Positions 34,001 to 44,618 of a stretch of DNA of 64,000 nucleotides are shown here, piece after piece (position 1 is the stretch's first letter; every line of letters starts with the position of its first letter). The notes beneath the pieces are model-generated. The model saw only the letters and a list, made by a program, of their open reading frames with translations. It did not search any database and had not been told where the DNA came from. The translations under genes were made by a program, and so were the position numbers. The stretch lies in contig JASDDO010000026.1 of assembly GCA_030015575.1 (NCBI GenBank), positions 27,544,079-27,608,078 of the forward strand. The letters run 5' to 3'. Origin of the DNA: Agapanthus africanus (Eukaryota; Streptophyta; Magnoliopsida; Asparagales; Amaryllidaceae).

Positions 34001-35329
34001 ATCAGTCATAGTAACCACTAACCAGCGTGCCATGTTAAAGAAGAAAGATAGTTGTTAGCGATTGCTATAAGCTCTTTAATAATCATAGACAAGCACGACA
34101 GTCCTGTTCAGTCTCATTATTCCTCATAATTAAAGTCTCAAAGATAGAACCCAGAATAGAATTTGGATATGTGAGATTAGTATGGCATAAAAAACGAAAA
34201 GGGTTTCTTGTGGAATGATAATGATGCGAGAAATATATCACCAATGAGATCAATTGTCGTTCCATCCTCCACAGTGACATCTGTTACACAGGCACCTAAA
34301 TCCAAGAGTAACTGCACGCTCTCCGCATGACCATTCAACGCTGCCATATGAAGCGCAGTGATGCCTCCATCCGCTTTTTTGTTAACCATCTTAGATAGAC
34401 CTCTGGTGAAAACATAAATAAGAAACGAGTATTAACACTCCATGTTATAACAAAAAAAGAGTATTTAGGATTGATACGAAATCAACATACTCATCAAAAT
34501 CTGATAAAGACTCCCCTTGGCTAGATCTCCTAATGATATTCCAAAAATCAGGTATGCTCGGCACATGATCAGCAAGGAGAAGACGAATGCAGCGAGTGTG
34601 GCCATTTAGAGAAGCAAAGTGAAGAGCCGTTCCTCCATTGAGATAATCCGTTCTATGCATCTAAAAGCAAATGTACAAATCTTGTGTAATAAATAAAACG
34701 CAAGAAAAAGAAAAATATGCTACATCTCAAACAATAGTAATAGAAGAAAGAAGGGGATGTACATTAGCTTTGAAAAGCATTAGGATCTGAACAACCTCCC
34801 AATGACCATATTGGCAAGCTTGCATTAAAGCCGTCTGCAAAGCGCAAAAGATACAATATTCTTCTTAAAATCTACTCTCTCTCTCTCTCTCTTAATGTAA
34901 AGATGTGCACCATTTAGGGGAAGCATTTTGAATAACAATGAAGAAACAAAGAACGTTGCACCTATACTGCGGAATCAAAATAAGCATACCTGCCCTCTGA
35001 AATTCCTCAGATTGATATCAACACCCGACTCGATCAAAAGCGATACAATCTGAAGATATAAAGTCAGTGGCAATTATTAGCACTAAATTGGGATCATAAC
35101 ATATTGAAATCGCTGTGTTAAACGGACCAATTACCTCATGGTGACCTTGCGACGCCGAGTAATGAAGAGGCGAATTCCGGACACCGAAAGTAGAATACCG
35201 TGCGAGCCTAGGATTGTATTCCAATAGAGCTTTGGCTTCTTGAAGATCCCCTTCTCTTGCTGCAGAGACTAATCTCTCGCCCGAAGCCGAGCAGCCAAAG
35301 GAATTGCCCATAATGCTTAGAAATCTCAT
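28056..35329 (-). CDS. XBAT32-like: Ankyrin-repeat RING E3 ubiquitin ligase, XB3/XBAT32-like, 10 exons
   Basis: Minus-strand gene. Exons: 35329-35135, 35049-34990, 34834-34763, 34660-34491, 34402-34242, 31872-31814, 31732-31686, 31410-31270, 31094-31003, 28558-28056. All introns are GT-AG and the exons sum to 1500 bp, 499 residues, in one frame. The N-terminus ([20 protein letters not shown]) matches the XBAT32 group, including the Gly2-like context after the second Met. About five ankyrin repeats span residues 15-270 ([43 protein letters not shown]). A C3HC4 RING uses C319, C322, C334, H336, C339, C342, C364, C367. Arabidopsis XBAT32 promotes ubiquitination of ACC synthases and lateral-root formation; the same role here is inference. 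Introns 5 and 9, each about 2.4 kb, hold transposons. Confidence 0.93.
28886..29113. mobile_element. Possible small MITE in intron 9
   Basis: Ends GGGGTGTTTGG and (reverse complement) GGGGCCTATTTG resemble the nearby Tourist-like element. A related end GGACCTGTATTTGG lies at 28652. No target duplication is clear. Confidence 0.3.
29245..30411. mobile_element. Tourist-like (PIF/Harbinger) foldback element in intron 9
   Basis: Ends GGTGCCGTTTGG and, inverted, GGGCCTGTTTGG, flanked by TAA on both sides (29242-29244 and 30412-30414). Its halves are inverted copies (for example the segment near 29459-29600 against 30040-30210), so the whole can fold back. No transposase is visible. Confidence 0.75.
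32500..33171. mobile_element. Non-autonomous hAT element in intron 5
   Basis: 672 bp with terminal inverted repeats TAGGGGTG...CACCCCTA and an 8-bp target duplication GGCGCATC (32492-32499 and 33172-33179). The interior is rich in GAGCTCGGCTCG-type repeats in both orientations. The 8-bp duplication and TAGGGGTG end are typical of hAT elements. Confidence 0.88.
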
Positions 35330-36341
35330 TTCTTTTGTCCTTTCTTTTCTTCACAAAACAAACAGCAGCTCCAAATACTTCAACACCTAATGGCTATACC
35401 CCATATTGTATACAAGAACTCAAGTAACAAATAAATCAAAACAATTGGAATGTAAAATGCCCTACTATACAATTCCCTTCCTCTCCCCAAATCAAGAGCA
35501 ATCCAATCCAAATGTTCAATATATATGTACAAAGCCCCAATTCTGAGAGAAGGAAGAGGATTATATCCACAATCAGAACAAACCCATTAACATTTTCAAC
35601 AAAGAGAACACAAATAAATCCCCATTTGACCAAATAAACTAAAAAAATTCACCAGAGAAAGAGATACCCATGTCGAGATCTACCATAATTCTTCACAATC
35701 TCCAATACCCATGTCCCAAAATGCCAAAATTCATCGATTGGCGCAATGCCCAGATCGGATTTGGGGCAAAGGAATCAATTTTTTCTTCTCTAGGGAGCTC
35801 AGGAGTCAAATAAAAGGGGACAAAAAAAAGGAGACAACAGACAGCAAACAGAATGGAATACGATCAGGATTGTAAAGGAGGAGAAGACCAACAAGCTTCA
35901 AAGATTTTAAAAATCAAAAATTGGATAATTCAATGAGGTAATTGTTTTAAAAAAAAATCAAGGTAATGAAACCAAAAAAAGGAGGGGTTTTGACTTGGAT
36001 TTTTTTAACCTAGGAGGCCTGTATGAAAAGCGTTGGCTTCATGATTCACAGGATGCAACTCATGATGAGTCAAAATGTCTGGAGATGTTTTCTTAATTTC
36101 CTTTTTATGTGCAAGTCTTCTACACATTAATATGAGTTTCTATGTTTATTTATTTATCATTATATATATTTTTTTTTTATAATTTTGGATATTTATCATT
36201 AACTTTATTAAAACATACATGTATATGGTTTATTTTAATTTTGATATTATCATTTCGTTTATTTTATACTTTTTATGGAGGGAAAAAAAACCATGCTAAC
36301 CTTCATCCTAACCTTTTCTAAAATCTTCGCTTGCTATAAAA

Positions 36342-36384
<43 letters not shown>

Positions 36385-37782
36385 ATGTGTGAGAAAGAAA
36401 AATACGGTATCATGATATTTATAATCATAGTAGATTGATTAGAGGAGAGTGGAGGAAAGCTTTATTAATATCCGACTACTTGGTTTGAATTAAGTTCGTT
36501 TTGAAGATAGAGAAATGAAAGTTTCATGAAAGGATACGAAAAATTCTCTTGTATTGGTTAAACTTTTAAAATATCAACTTTTCATGATTTTTTACAGATT
36601 GGAATCGTTTTTATTAAACATATGTACACCTTGTGATGTGACGCTCCTTCATTGTTGATCTGGTTATATAAAATATTTTATCATGGCCAACCTTTAAATT
36701 TGTGATCCTCTAATTCAAGTCAGACCATCTTAAAATATGTTGATCAGGATGAACGGTGCCCACAATTTAAAATTTGATATTTTTTCGACGGTCTACGAGT
36801 GTTTTTTTCGCCCATGTCTTTAATCCCAAATAGCTGCATTTCTTATAATATTTAAAATGTTCCATAAAGACACGATCTCAAAAATAATAAGGATATAGAC
36901 ATATATAATATGCATGTCAAGATCAGTTTTGTAATTATAAACAGTTGATCAGTTCTAAGACGAATCTTTTGGTTATTCGGTAGAATGTACGGTGCACCAA
37001 ATAACTAAATTCTTTTAATGAACAGTTGCAACCACATAGTTGATTTTAATACTATTAATCTCTCTTAAAACAAATCTTACTCTTGTGTGGTTTCTGGGCC
37101 AATCATATGGACTAGCCCAATTATATGTGCTTTCCTAACCCATTCAGTCCAAATAATAAATTTGAGAGACCCATCTCTACTATTATACTGGTATTCCGCA
37201 CATGTGTATTAAAACATAATCCTAACCGGTTAAATGTGTAGTTAAAAATGCAGCATATCTTCATATTCTAAATTTAATGATCTTGTTCAATTTATTATTT
37301 TTTTAATGGTTGTATCCGTAGTGATTCATAAATATACCAAGAAAAATTAATAAGAATAAATTATTTAAAGGAATATATGTTATCGACATCTACAAATTTG
37401 GCATTAGAAACTTGATAAAATGAATTATCAATAATTGCAAGTAGCATGCTCTTCTCTTCACATTTTGTTCTTCTTTTATGTCTCCATATTATTTTCAATT
37501 TTGTTTTCCTCCAGGTACTTATTCTTCTCATCAATTTTTTTTGAAAGAAATGACGGAGTTAGTTACAATTCGTAACAGAAATATGGGGTTGGTTGCGGTT
37601 ATTGAACTTGATTGAATTTTTTTGGCTTTTTACTTGATTTCTCTTGAAGAATAACAAAGTTGTGTCATCAATCACATCAAAATCGAAGACCCTCTTCATT
37701 TAGCACTATAATAGTAGAGATAACACAAAGGGATATGCTACCTTTTCAATTCAATTCAAATGCAGATTTCCCAAAAAGAATA
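35330..37782. other. Intergenic region upstream of the E3 ligase gene
   Basis: AT-rich, with no supported coding sequence. The promoter and 5' UTR of the gene must lie at about 35330-36000. A (TA)n(TG)n microsatellite is at 36342-36390. Confidence 0.6.
36342..36390. repeat. (TA)n(TG)n microsatellite
   Basis: About 14 TA followed by about 7 TG dinucleotides. Confidence 0.95.
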
Positions 37783-37990
37783 TGATGAAGATTAGAATCT
37801 CCCTCGGATGTTGTCCTCCGTCGATCTTGGGGCCAGCCGGACTGAACGGCTGAGATTTGTTGTGAAAGATTGAACGTGTGGATCTCAATGAGTTGTTAAC
37901 GATGAGCTACCTACAAAGGAAGTCCCGGGATGGGAAACAACCGCATGACTCTCCGACGATCAAGTAAATACCGAGAAATAGATGGGCAGA

Positions 37991-38440
37991 GCCTCGTAAT
38001 GAGGGCTTTAGATCCACAGCAATGTTGGGAAGAAAGCTACCCACTGTAGATGGGTCGAGCAGGAAGCTACCCAGCCGCCTCATGATGAGGGCTTTGGATC
38101 CACAATGTTGTTAGGTAGGAAGCTACCCTCTGCAGATGGGCCGAGCAAGAAGCTGCTCGGTGACCTCATGATGAAACCGTTGGATATATGGCTTCGTTGG
38201 GTAGGAAGCTACCTGTGGTGGATAGACGGAGCAGGGAGCTGCTCGGCCGCCTCGTGATGAAGGCTTTGGATCCACGTCTTCATTGGACAGGAAGCTACCC
38301 ACTATGGATGGGCCGAACAGAAAGGTACCCGGCCGCCTCGTGATGAGAGCTTTGGATCCACAGCGTTGTTGGGCAGGAAGCTACCCGCTGTGGATGGGCC
38401 GAGCAGGAAGCTGCCCGGCGGCGTCGTGATGAGGGCTTTG
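37991..38440. repeat. 86-bp tandem repeat in the left terminal repeat of copy D
   Basis: Five units with markers at 38031, 38117, 38203, 38289 and 38375. Each holds AGGAAGCTACCC and AGGAAGCTGCCCGG-like halves and GATGAGGGCTTTGGATCCAC. Not present in the right terminal repeat. Confidence 0.88.
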
Positions 38441-38761
38441 GTCGGCTATCTATAGGCACATTTGAGCTTCATTTACTTGAGTGAAGGGCTGGTCTTTGCT
38501 TTACTGGCAGGAAGCTACCCACCGGCCATGCGGGGGTGTTTTAGCATGGAAACAAAAAGAAGCAGTTCAGATTGCAGGGAAGTAAGAATCTTTATTATTA
38601 AAAAAATACAGATTCGATGATACAGTTTAAACTCTCCTGCATTGAATGACCGGATTCGATGGATGTCCTTGTTTCTCGGACACGGGTCAATCGGTGACGA
38701 CCATGATCTGCCCGATCGTCAGCTCTCCGACTTAAAGTTGGTCGGCTTGCCCCCTATCTGC

Positions 38762-40340
38762 TTAACGTTTGTCTCGTATGTATTTTGCCAAGTGACCGGA
38801 GCGGATCAGCTCCTCGATGTAATCGCGTAGCTGTTTACAATCCTCAGTTGAGTGCCCTTGCGTCCGATAATAGGTACAATAGGGGCCGCGGAGTCGCTTG
38901 CCCGACTTTCATGTCATTGGTGGCAGCTTAAAGAATCTTTCGCTCCATACCTCTTCTAATAGCTCGGCCTATGAGACATTGAGAGGCGTGTGCCCGCGAA
39001 ACCTCGGTGTATAAGGTTTCGACCGATCAGCCTTCCCAGGTCCCTTTTCTTTTGGTATGTCTGATATCTTCGGGAAAGTTGAGCGATAATCTCGGATTCG
39101 AGTTAGATTTCCCGTTCGGTCCAGACCTTTTACCTCGGCCAGGGTCTTAGGTTGCGCAAATGCAAAAGAGCGGAGCCACTTTTTGTGCCTAAGATTAGAC
39201 TTCACGGCGGTTATGATCGTCTCATCCCGGTGCTTAGGTACCTCCAGAAAGGCATTGTAGAAACGGGTGACATAGTTTTTTAAAGACTCCCTGTCCTCGC
39301 ACTTGATGGTGAACAGGTAGTCAACCGATCTCTTCTGTCGTCGGTTGCCAACGAAGTAGCTGAGAAACTGTGTGGCCAATTCTTCAAAGGTCAAGATTGA
39401 GTGCAGAGGCAGGTCGCGGAACCAGTCTTGTCCTACTCGGATGAGGGTGGGGGGGAATGCTCGGCACTGAGCGGCGCCCGAATTATCCTTATAGATCATG
39501 CCTACGGTGAACGCGTCTAAGTGGTCTTTTGGGTCGGACTTCCCGTCGAAAAGAGCAACTTTGGGAAGCTTGTTCCGGGAAGAGATTCGCTCCCTCAGTA
39601 ACTGCTCGGTGAAGGGCTTCGTGAGAGAGTCCGCAGAGTATTTTGCCGAGGCATACGGATGGAGAATCACACGTCCTCGATCTTTTTCTCGAGAACCTCG
39701 ATTCGCTGCTGAAACCCCGAGGATTCTCCATAATCGGAGTGTTTTCTGTCTCTACTTCGGGTTTGAGCGATGGAGCGGCTTTAGCTTTGCTATATCACGT
39801 TCCTCAAATCTTCGGGGTGAGCCTTTCGTGGCTCTCCCGACGTGCGCCATGGACACGACCTATGTGATCATGGTGACATCGGTCGTTCCTGAAATCAGGT
39901 GTTCTGACCGACATCGCCTCGGAGGGCGAGAGAGCGCGGCGGGCGTTAAAGAGATAATCTGGTTGGTCCCGAGACCTCGGTGTTGGACTGTCCGGCGCCC
40001 AACGAGTCATGGAATCATTCCTCACATGGGGGTCGCTACCGCGGGAATCGGCATGTCGGTGTTCCGCGGTGTCGTAGTGGGCGCGAGCGAAGCCGAGGAC
40101 CTGAACGCGTCCCTCTGCCGCCCCGTGCATGCCACCGTTCTAGGGAGCGGGGGCAGAGATTTGCCCGGCGTGGCTGGCAGTTTGGAGACGAGCGAGTACG
40201 TCCACCATCGCTGTTAGTCGGTTGATCTGTGCCGATAAGGCTTCGATGATGTTTGGAGGTGGAGTGAAATCACCCCCGCCTTCATTGCAAAGCGAGAGAT
40301 GGCTCATGCTTGGATCTCCGTTGTGATGATCGCTGGTCAT
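38762..40340 (-). pseudogene. gag: Decayed gag gene of copy D
   Basis: Minus strand. Likely start at 40340 (MTSDHHNGDPSMSHLS). In-frame stops near 40138 and 39804 and a frameshift near 39660 precede the gag core at 39670-38972 (HPYASAKYSADSL, then FEELATQFLSYFVGNRRQK, the retrotransposon gag signature). Two further in-frame stops (38969 and near 38905) precede a zinc-knuckle-like motif YCTYYRTQGHSTEDC, in which Tyr replaces the second ligand, and the natural stop at 38762. Confidence 0.85.
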
Positions 40341-40382
40341 TATATCGAAGGCGGAAGATCAACTTTTTTGGTGGAAAAGAGT

Positions 40383-40400
40383 TCCCACAAACGGCGCCAA
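40383..40400 (-). promoter_or_regulatory. Primer binding site of copy D
   Basis: Minus-strand TTGGCGCCGTTTGTGGGA directly after the LTR end (ATCA). A different primer site from that of the giant elements, so this is a separate family. Confidence 0.75.
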
Positions 40401-40401
40401 C

Positions 40402-41054
40402 TGATAGAGGTTGGAATCTCTCTCAGATGTTGTCCGCCGTCGATCTTGCGACCAGCGAGGCTGAACGGCTAAGATTTATTATGGAAGATTAAGCATGTGA
40501 ATCTCAATTGGTTGTTATTGATGCCAAGCTACCTGCAAAGAAAGTCCCGGGGTGAGAAACCATCGTAGGACCCTCCGACGATTAAGTACCGAGAAATAGA
40601 TGGGCAGAGTAGCGGCGTATTGGATTCAATTCGAGTCCCCTGAATCGTCTGGAAGAGGGGTTTATATAGGGGTCGCAATAGAGTGAGCCGATGCGAGATT
40701 CTCGCCGTTCGCTTTTCCCCTGCGTCATATTCGCGTTGATGGCTGGATACGCCCATTAATGATGAAATACGCCCATTAATGACGAAATACGCTAGCGTAG
40801 GATGCGGGACGTGGAGCGGCAGAGATCTCTTTGTGGCGAGATACACGGAGCCGTTATGGGGACGCTCGTGCTCCGTGCTCCTGGCCATACAGAGACGCTG
40901 AGGAATCTCAGATATATGATAGCTCGGAAATGAGCAAGTGAGCTGAGGAGTCTCAGCTATAGGATGGTTCGGAGACGAGCTATTGGCTGGCGGTCAAACG
41001 AAGGGGGAACGTACTCCGGGAAGGTCTTCTAAAAGGCCAGGTGTAACCTGTAAC
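40402..41054 (-). repeat. 5' LTR of copy D, cut by insertion of copy C
   Basis: Starts (plus-strand reading) TGATAGAGGTTGG and runs without the 86-bp repeats to the copy C boundary. The last five bases GTAAC (41050-41054) are the expected target duplication of copy C. Confidence 0.7.
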
Positions 41055-44000
41055 TGTTTCCTGATTTAAAATCAGGAAAGCTTACGGAGGAGGCATCACG
41101 TGCTAGCACGTGACCAGCAGTCACGTGTTGGCACGTGACATTTAAAAGCAGCGGCAAAGGCAGAGTCAGCTCCCCGATTAAATCAAAGAAAAGGCTCCAG
41201 AAAGGGTCACGTGCTCACAAGTGACCAGGGGTCGCGTGTTGGCACGTGACGGTTGAACAGCGGCCAGAAAACAGAGCGCAGAAAGGAGAAGAAAGCTCGT
41301 TCCAATGGGTCATGTGCCTACACGTGACCAAGGGTCACGTGGTCACACGTGACCGGCTTTCAAAAGCCTCTCTATTTAACAGAATTAAATTCTGAAAGGC
41401 ATTCAAATCTTTCCAAAGGAAAATGATTATTTGGAACTGATTGGATTAAAAAAATCTAAAGGTGATTAAATATCACATATTCATGGAAAAATCTTGAACT
41501 TGGAAAGATTTCCCCTTAAAATCTAACCGAAATAACGAAGGAATATCTTTGGATTTAAAATCCAATGGTGAATGAAATTCACCTAATAATCCAAAGGTCC
41601 AAATGAACGATGAATGCAAATCAAATCTCTAATGAATACAAATCAAATCCCTCAATGAATGATTCACTAAAACTAATTGATTCTGCTCCTTCTCCTATAA
41701 ATAGGAGCCAAGACATATACAGAGGGGGAGAGATAGACAGACAGAGAGAAAAAGAAATAGAGCCTTGAGACTTCGGAAGAATTTGATCTGCTGCAGAAGA
41801 AAACCTTAGGTAAGGAAGGAGAGGCTTCAAAAGAGAATTTAATTCTCAAAAGAGTTTAACTCTTATATTAAAAAAAAGAAAGAAGAACTTAGTTCTCTCT
41901 TTAGTGGAGGATCTGCAAAGTGCACATCTCCCCATGAATTGAGAATTTAATTCTCATTGGGTTGAGATCCTGCCATGCAGATCCAAAGCATAGGGAGGGA
42001 ATGGAAGTTTGAGAATTTAATTCTCACGGAACTATAGGAATTTAATTCCTTTGAAATAAAATTAGGGTTTAACCCTATATTATAGGAATTTAATTCCTTC
42101 AAAATGAACAGAACCAGGATTCAACCCTAGTTAAGAACTTAAATATGTCAAAATAACAGGAATCTAATTCCCTTACGAAAGAAGAAACTAGAGTTCAACT
42201 CTATCTAAGAATATAATTCTTCAGAAGAAAACACGAATTTAATTCCTCTAAAGTTTATTGCTAGGGTTTAACCCTATGAAGAATTTAATTCTTGAAAAGA
42301 TAAACAAATCTGCAAACAGCAAAGGAACAGGGTCACGTGTTACCACGTGACCCCTGTAAAGAGCCATAGAGAAGAACTTTGAGGCAACGCCTCACGTGCT
42401 CCACGTGACCCCCAAAGCGCGCAAAGAAAAAGCAAAAGAAAAGAAGCTCTGGGGCGCCCTCACGTGTCACCACGTGACCCCTAATGAACATTCTAACAGA
42501 TCAAAGCATGAGCCCCCATCACGTGCCCACACGTGATGGCCTTCAGAATTAAAAGTGTTAAACACTTATCTGTAGAACAAAATGAAGGGGATCTGGCCCC
42601 ACCTTTTGGACGCCATCACGTGCCCCCACGTGATCTCTTCTCTTACCATATTTAGCATTAAATTGATGATCTGTTCCCAGTGTTTAACACTGATTTCGAT
42701 AGTGTTTAACACTATTTTGAAAACTCCATTTCCAGTGTCTAACACTGATTTTCTTAGTGATCAAACACTAATTTGGAAAATTCTGCTCCCAATGTTTAGC
42801 ACGGATTTGAAAACTCTGTTCCCAGTGTTCAACACTGATTATCTTTTAGTGTTTAACACTAACTTGTTAATCTTATTCCCAGTGTTCAACACTGTTGGTC
42901 TCTAGTGTTCAACACTAGCTTTAGCCCAATTGGCTAAGTTTCCAGAGGCAAAGCCTCTCCTTCAATGGATCAACAAAAGGCCCATATCATAAACATGATT
43001 GGACTTAGCCCAAGCTGGCCATAAGTCCTCAATTCAGACTTAACTGAGCCACTGAGCTCATAACATAATTAATTGGTCTTGGTCCTAAATTGGGCCAAAG
43101 ATTATATGATTTACCTCGGTTTAAGGGTACATCTCTTCACTCCTTTGATACTTGGCGTTGTAATTTCTCAACGTCTTCAAAGAGGTGACGGGTCCCGATG
43201 ACCACACATTGATACGGACTGTGGAGTCCTTAAATCCACGGACTATGAGGTCCTTAACCTTGACCGTGATATCTTAAAACTAACATCGGACTATGGAGTC
43301 CTTAAATCCACGGACTATGAGGTCCTTAACCTTGACCGTGATGTCTTAAAACTAACAATGGACTGTAGAGTCCTTAAATCCACGGACTATGAGGCCCTTA
43401 ACCTTGACCGCGACGTCTTAAAACTAACATCGGACTGTGGAGTCCTTAAATCCACGGACTATGAGGTCCTTAACCTTGACCGCAACGTCTTAAAACTAAC
43501 ACTGGACCGCAATGTTCTTAAACTACCTATGGACCGAGATGTCCTTAAACTACCAATGGACCACTATGTCCTTAAACTGGTATTGGACCACCATGTCCCT
43601 AAACTGGTAACGGACCACTATGTCCCTAAACTGGAACAATAGAGCCCCCAAATGCTCTTTTGTCGGATCCAAACGATCCCGTTAAGTTGATCTTAGTCTC
43701 AAATTAGACTAACGTATCCTTAACAAACGTTTGAGTTGATCTTAGCCTCAAATATGGCTAACGTATCCTCAAACCAAAACCCCAAACCCAAATCTAAGAA
43801 AATACGGATTTGGACTAATCCACGTCCTATGGGCGACGACATAAATTAGTCTCCGTATACAATCCACGGGCAACCACAAACAAAACAAACACCCACGACA
43901 TGAAGTGACCATCTGGAGAAGGAGAAAGTTGTTACCGCGATGCGGTAGCGTAATTAACTGCAGGGGCTTGCGCCTGCAGGGAAGAGCGTCCCCACAATCA

Positions 44001-44187
44001 AAAACCCCTCGAGCGAGGGGGAATCTGACGAAGTCTGCTACATCGGACGCATCCGTCTAAACCTCCGATACACGGTGTCATAAATCAACTTGGCATCTTC
44101 GGAGATGTGGACGGAAAGCACCCATTAGTATCTGCCCCGAATCTCAGGCGGGACGTTCATGTCCTGGCCGCCGTTCGGAGGGGAACA
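41055..44187 (+). repeat. 5' LTR of copy C (3133 bp)
   Basis: Starts TGTTTCCTGATTT and ends GGGGAACA. TATA box 41696-41703; splice donor at 41810; G-box palindromes at 41095-41360 and 42330-42635; TTTAA palindromes 41836-42290; stem-loop 43138-43192; 24/27-bp array 43213-43645. Confidence 0.95.
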
Positions 44188-44192
44188 GATTC

Positions 44193-44211
44193 TGGCACGC
44201 CCGGTGGGACC
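44193..44211 (+). promoter_or_regulatory. Primer binding site, copy C
   Basis: Identical to the sites in copies A and B, five bases after the LTR end. Confidence 0.85.
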
Positions 44212-44338
44212 TTTTCCTCTTTCCACACCACACTTCATGTGTCGTGTTCGCGAACCAAACACGGCTCGCTAATGGTTGCCCTTGGGTTTCAAGGTACTAA
44301 GGTTTGTCGTTTTGCTTATTGCAGAAAGCAAAGAATCA

Positions 44339-44612
44339 ATGGCTTCCACTTGTGCGAAATGCTCCAACTGCAACTGCGACCGGCGCTCCGTCTCGCCTGG
44401 AGGTATAGCCTACGGGCCCCAAGCTGCTTCGCTGTTCACAATGCCCGTGGAACAGGTCACTCAAGCCACCACAGGGTTGTTTTTCGGGACCATGCTCCCG
44501 CCAGCGAGCTTCACCACTCCTGTGTTGACACCGGAAGCTCCCAAGAAGTTGGTCTTTGATCGGCTTCCACCTACCGCGGCCCCTCTCAACGGGTCGCCCA
44601 ACACCGGCTGTA
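44339..44612 (+). pseudogene. gag: Truncated gag start, copy C
   Basis: ATG at 44339 (MASTCAKCSNCNC) and about 90 codons closely matching copy A, then cut by copy B. The splice acceptor GCTTATTGCAG ending at 44324 is kept. The frame runs on by chance into the copy B LTR until 44695. Confidence 0.9.
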
Positions 44613-44618
44613 ACACCC

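Larger units (their letters stand above)
37783..41054 (-). mobile_element. Gag-only gypsy-type LTR element (copy D), interrupted by copy C
   Basis: Terminal repeats related to each other at 37783-38010 and 40402-40620 (shared AATCTC...GATGTTGTCC...GTCGATCTTG and following about 220 bp). On the minus strand a PBS abuts the right repeat and a single gag gene follows; there is no protease, RT or integrase. This is the structure of non-autonomous TR-GAG or LARD elements. Possible target duplication GAATA at 37778-37782; its partner would lie beyond the nested elements, outside the window. Confidence 0.75.
41055..44618 (+). mobile_element. Giant Tat element copy C, 5' part only
   Basis: 5' LTR, PBS, and the first 270 bp or so of gag, after which copy B is inserted. 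The rest should lie to the right of copy B, outside the window. Confidence 0.9.
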
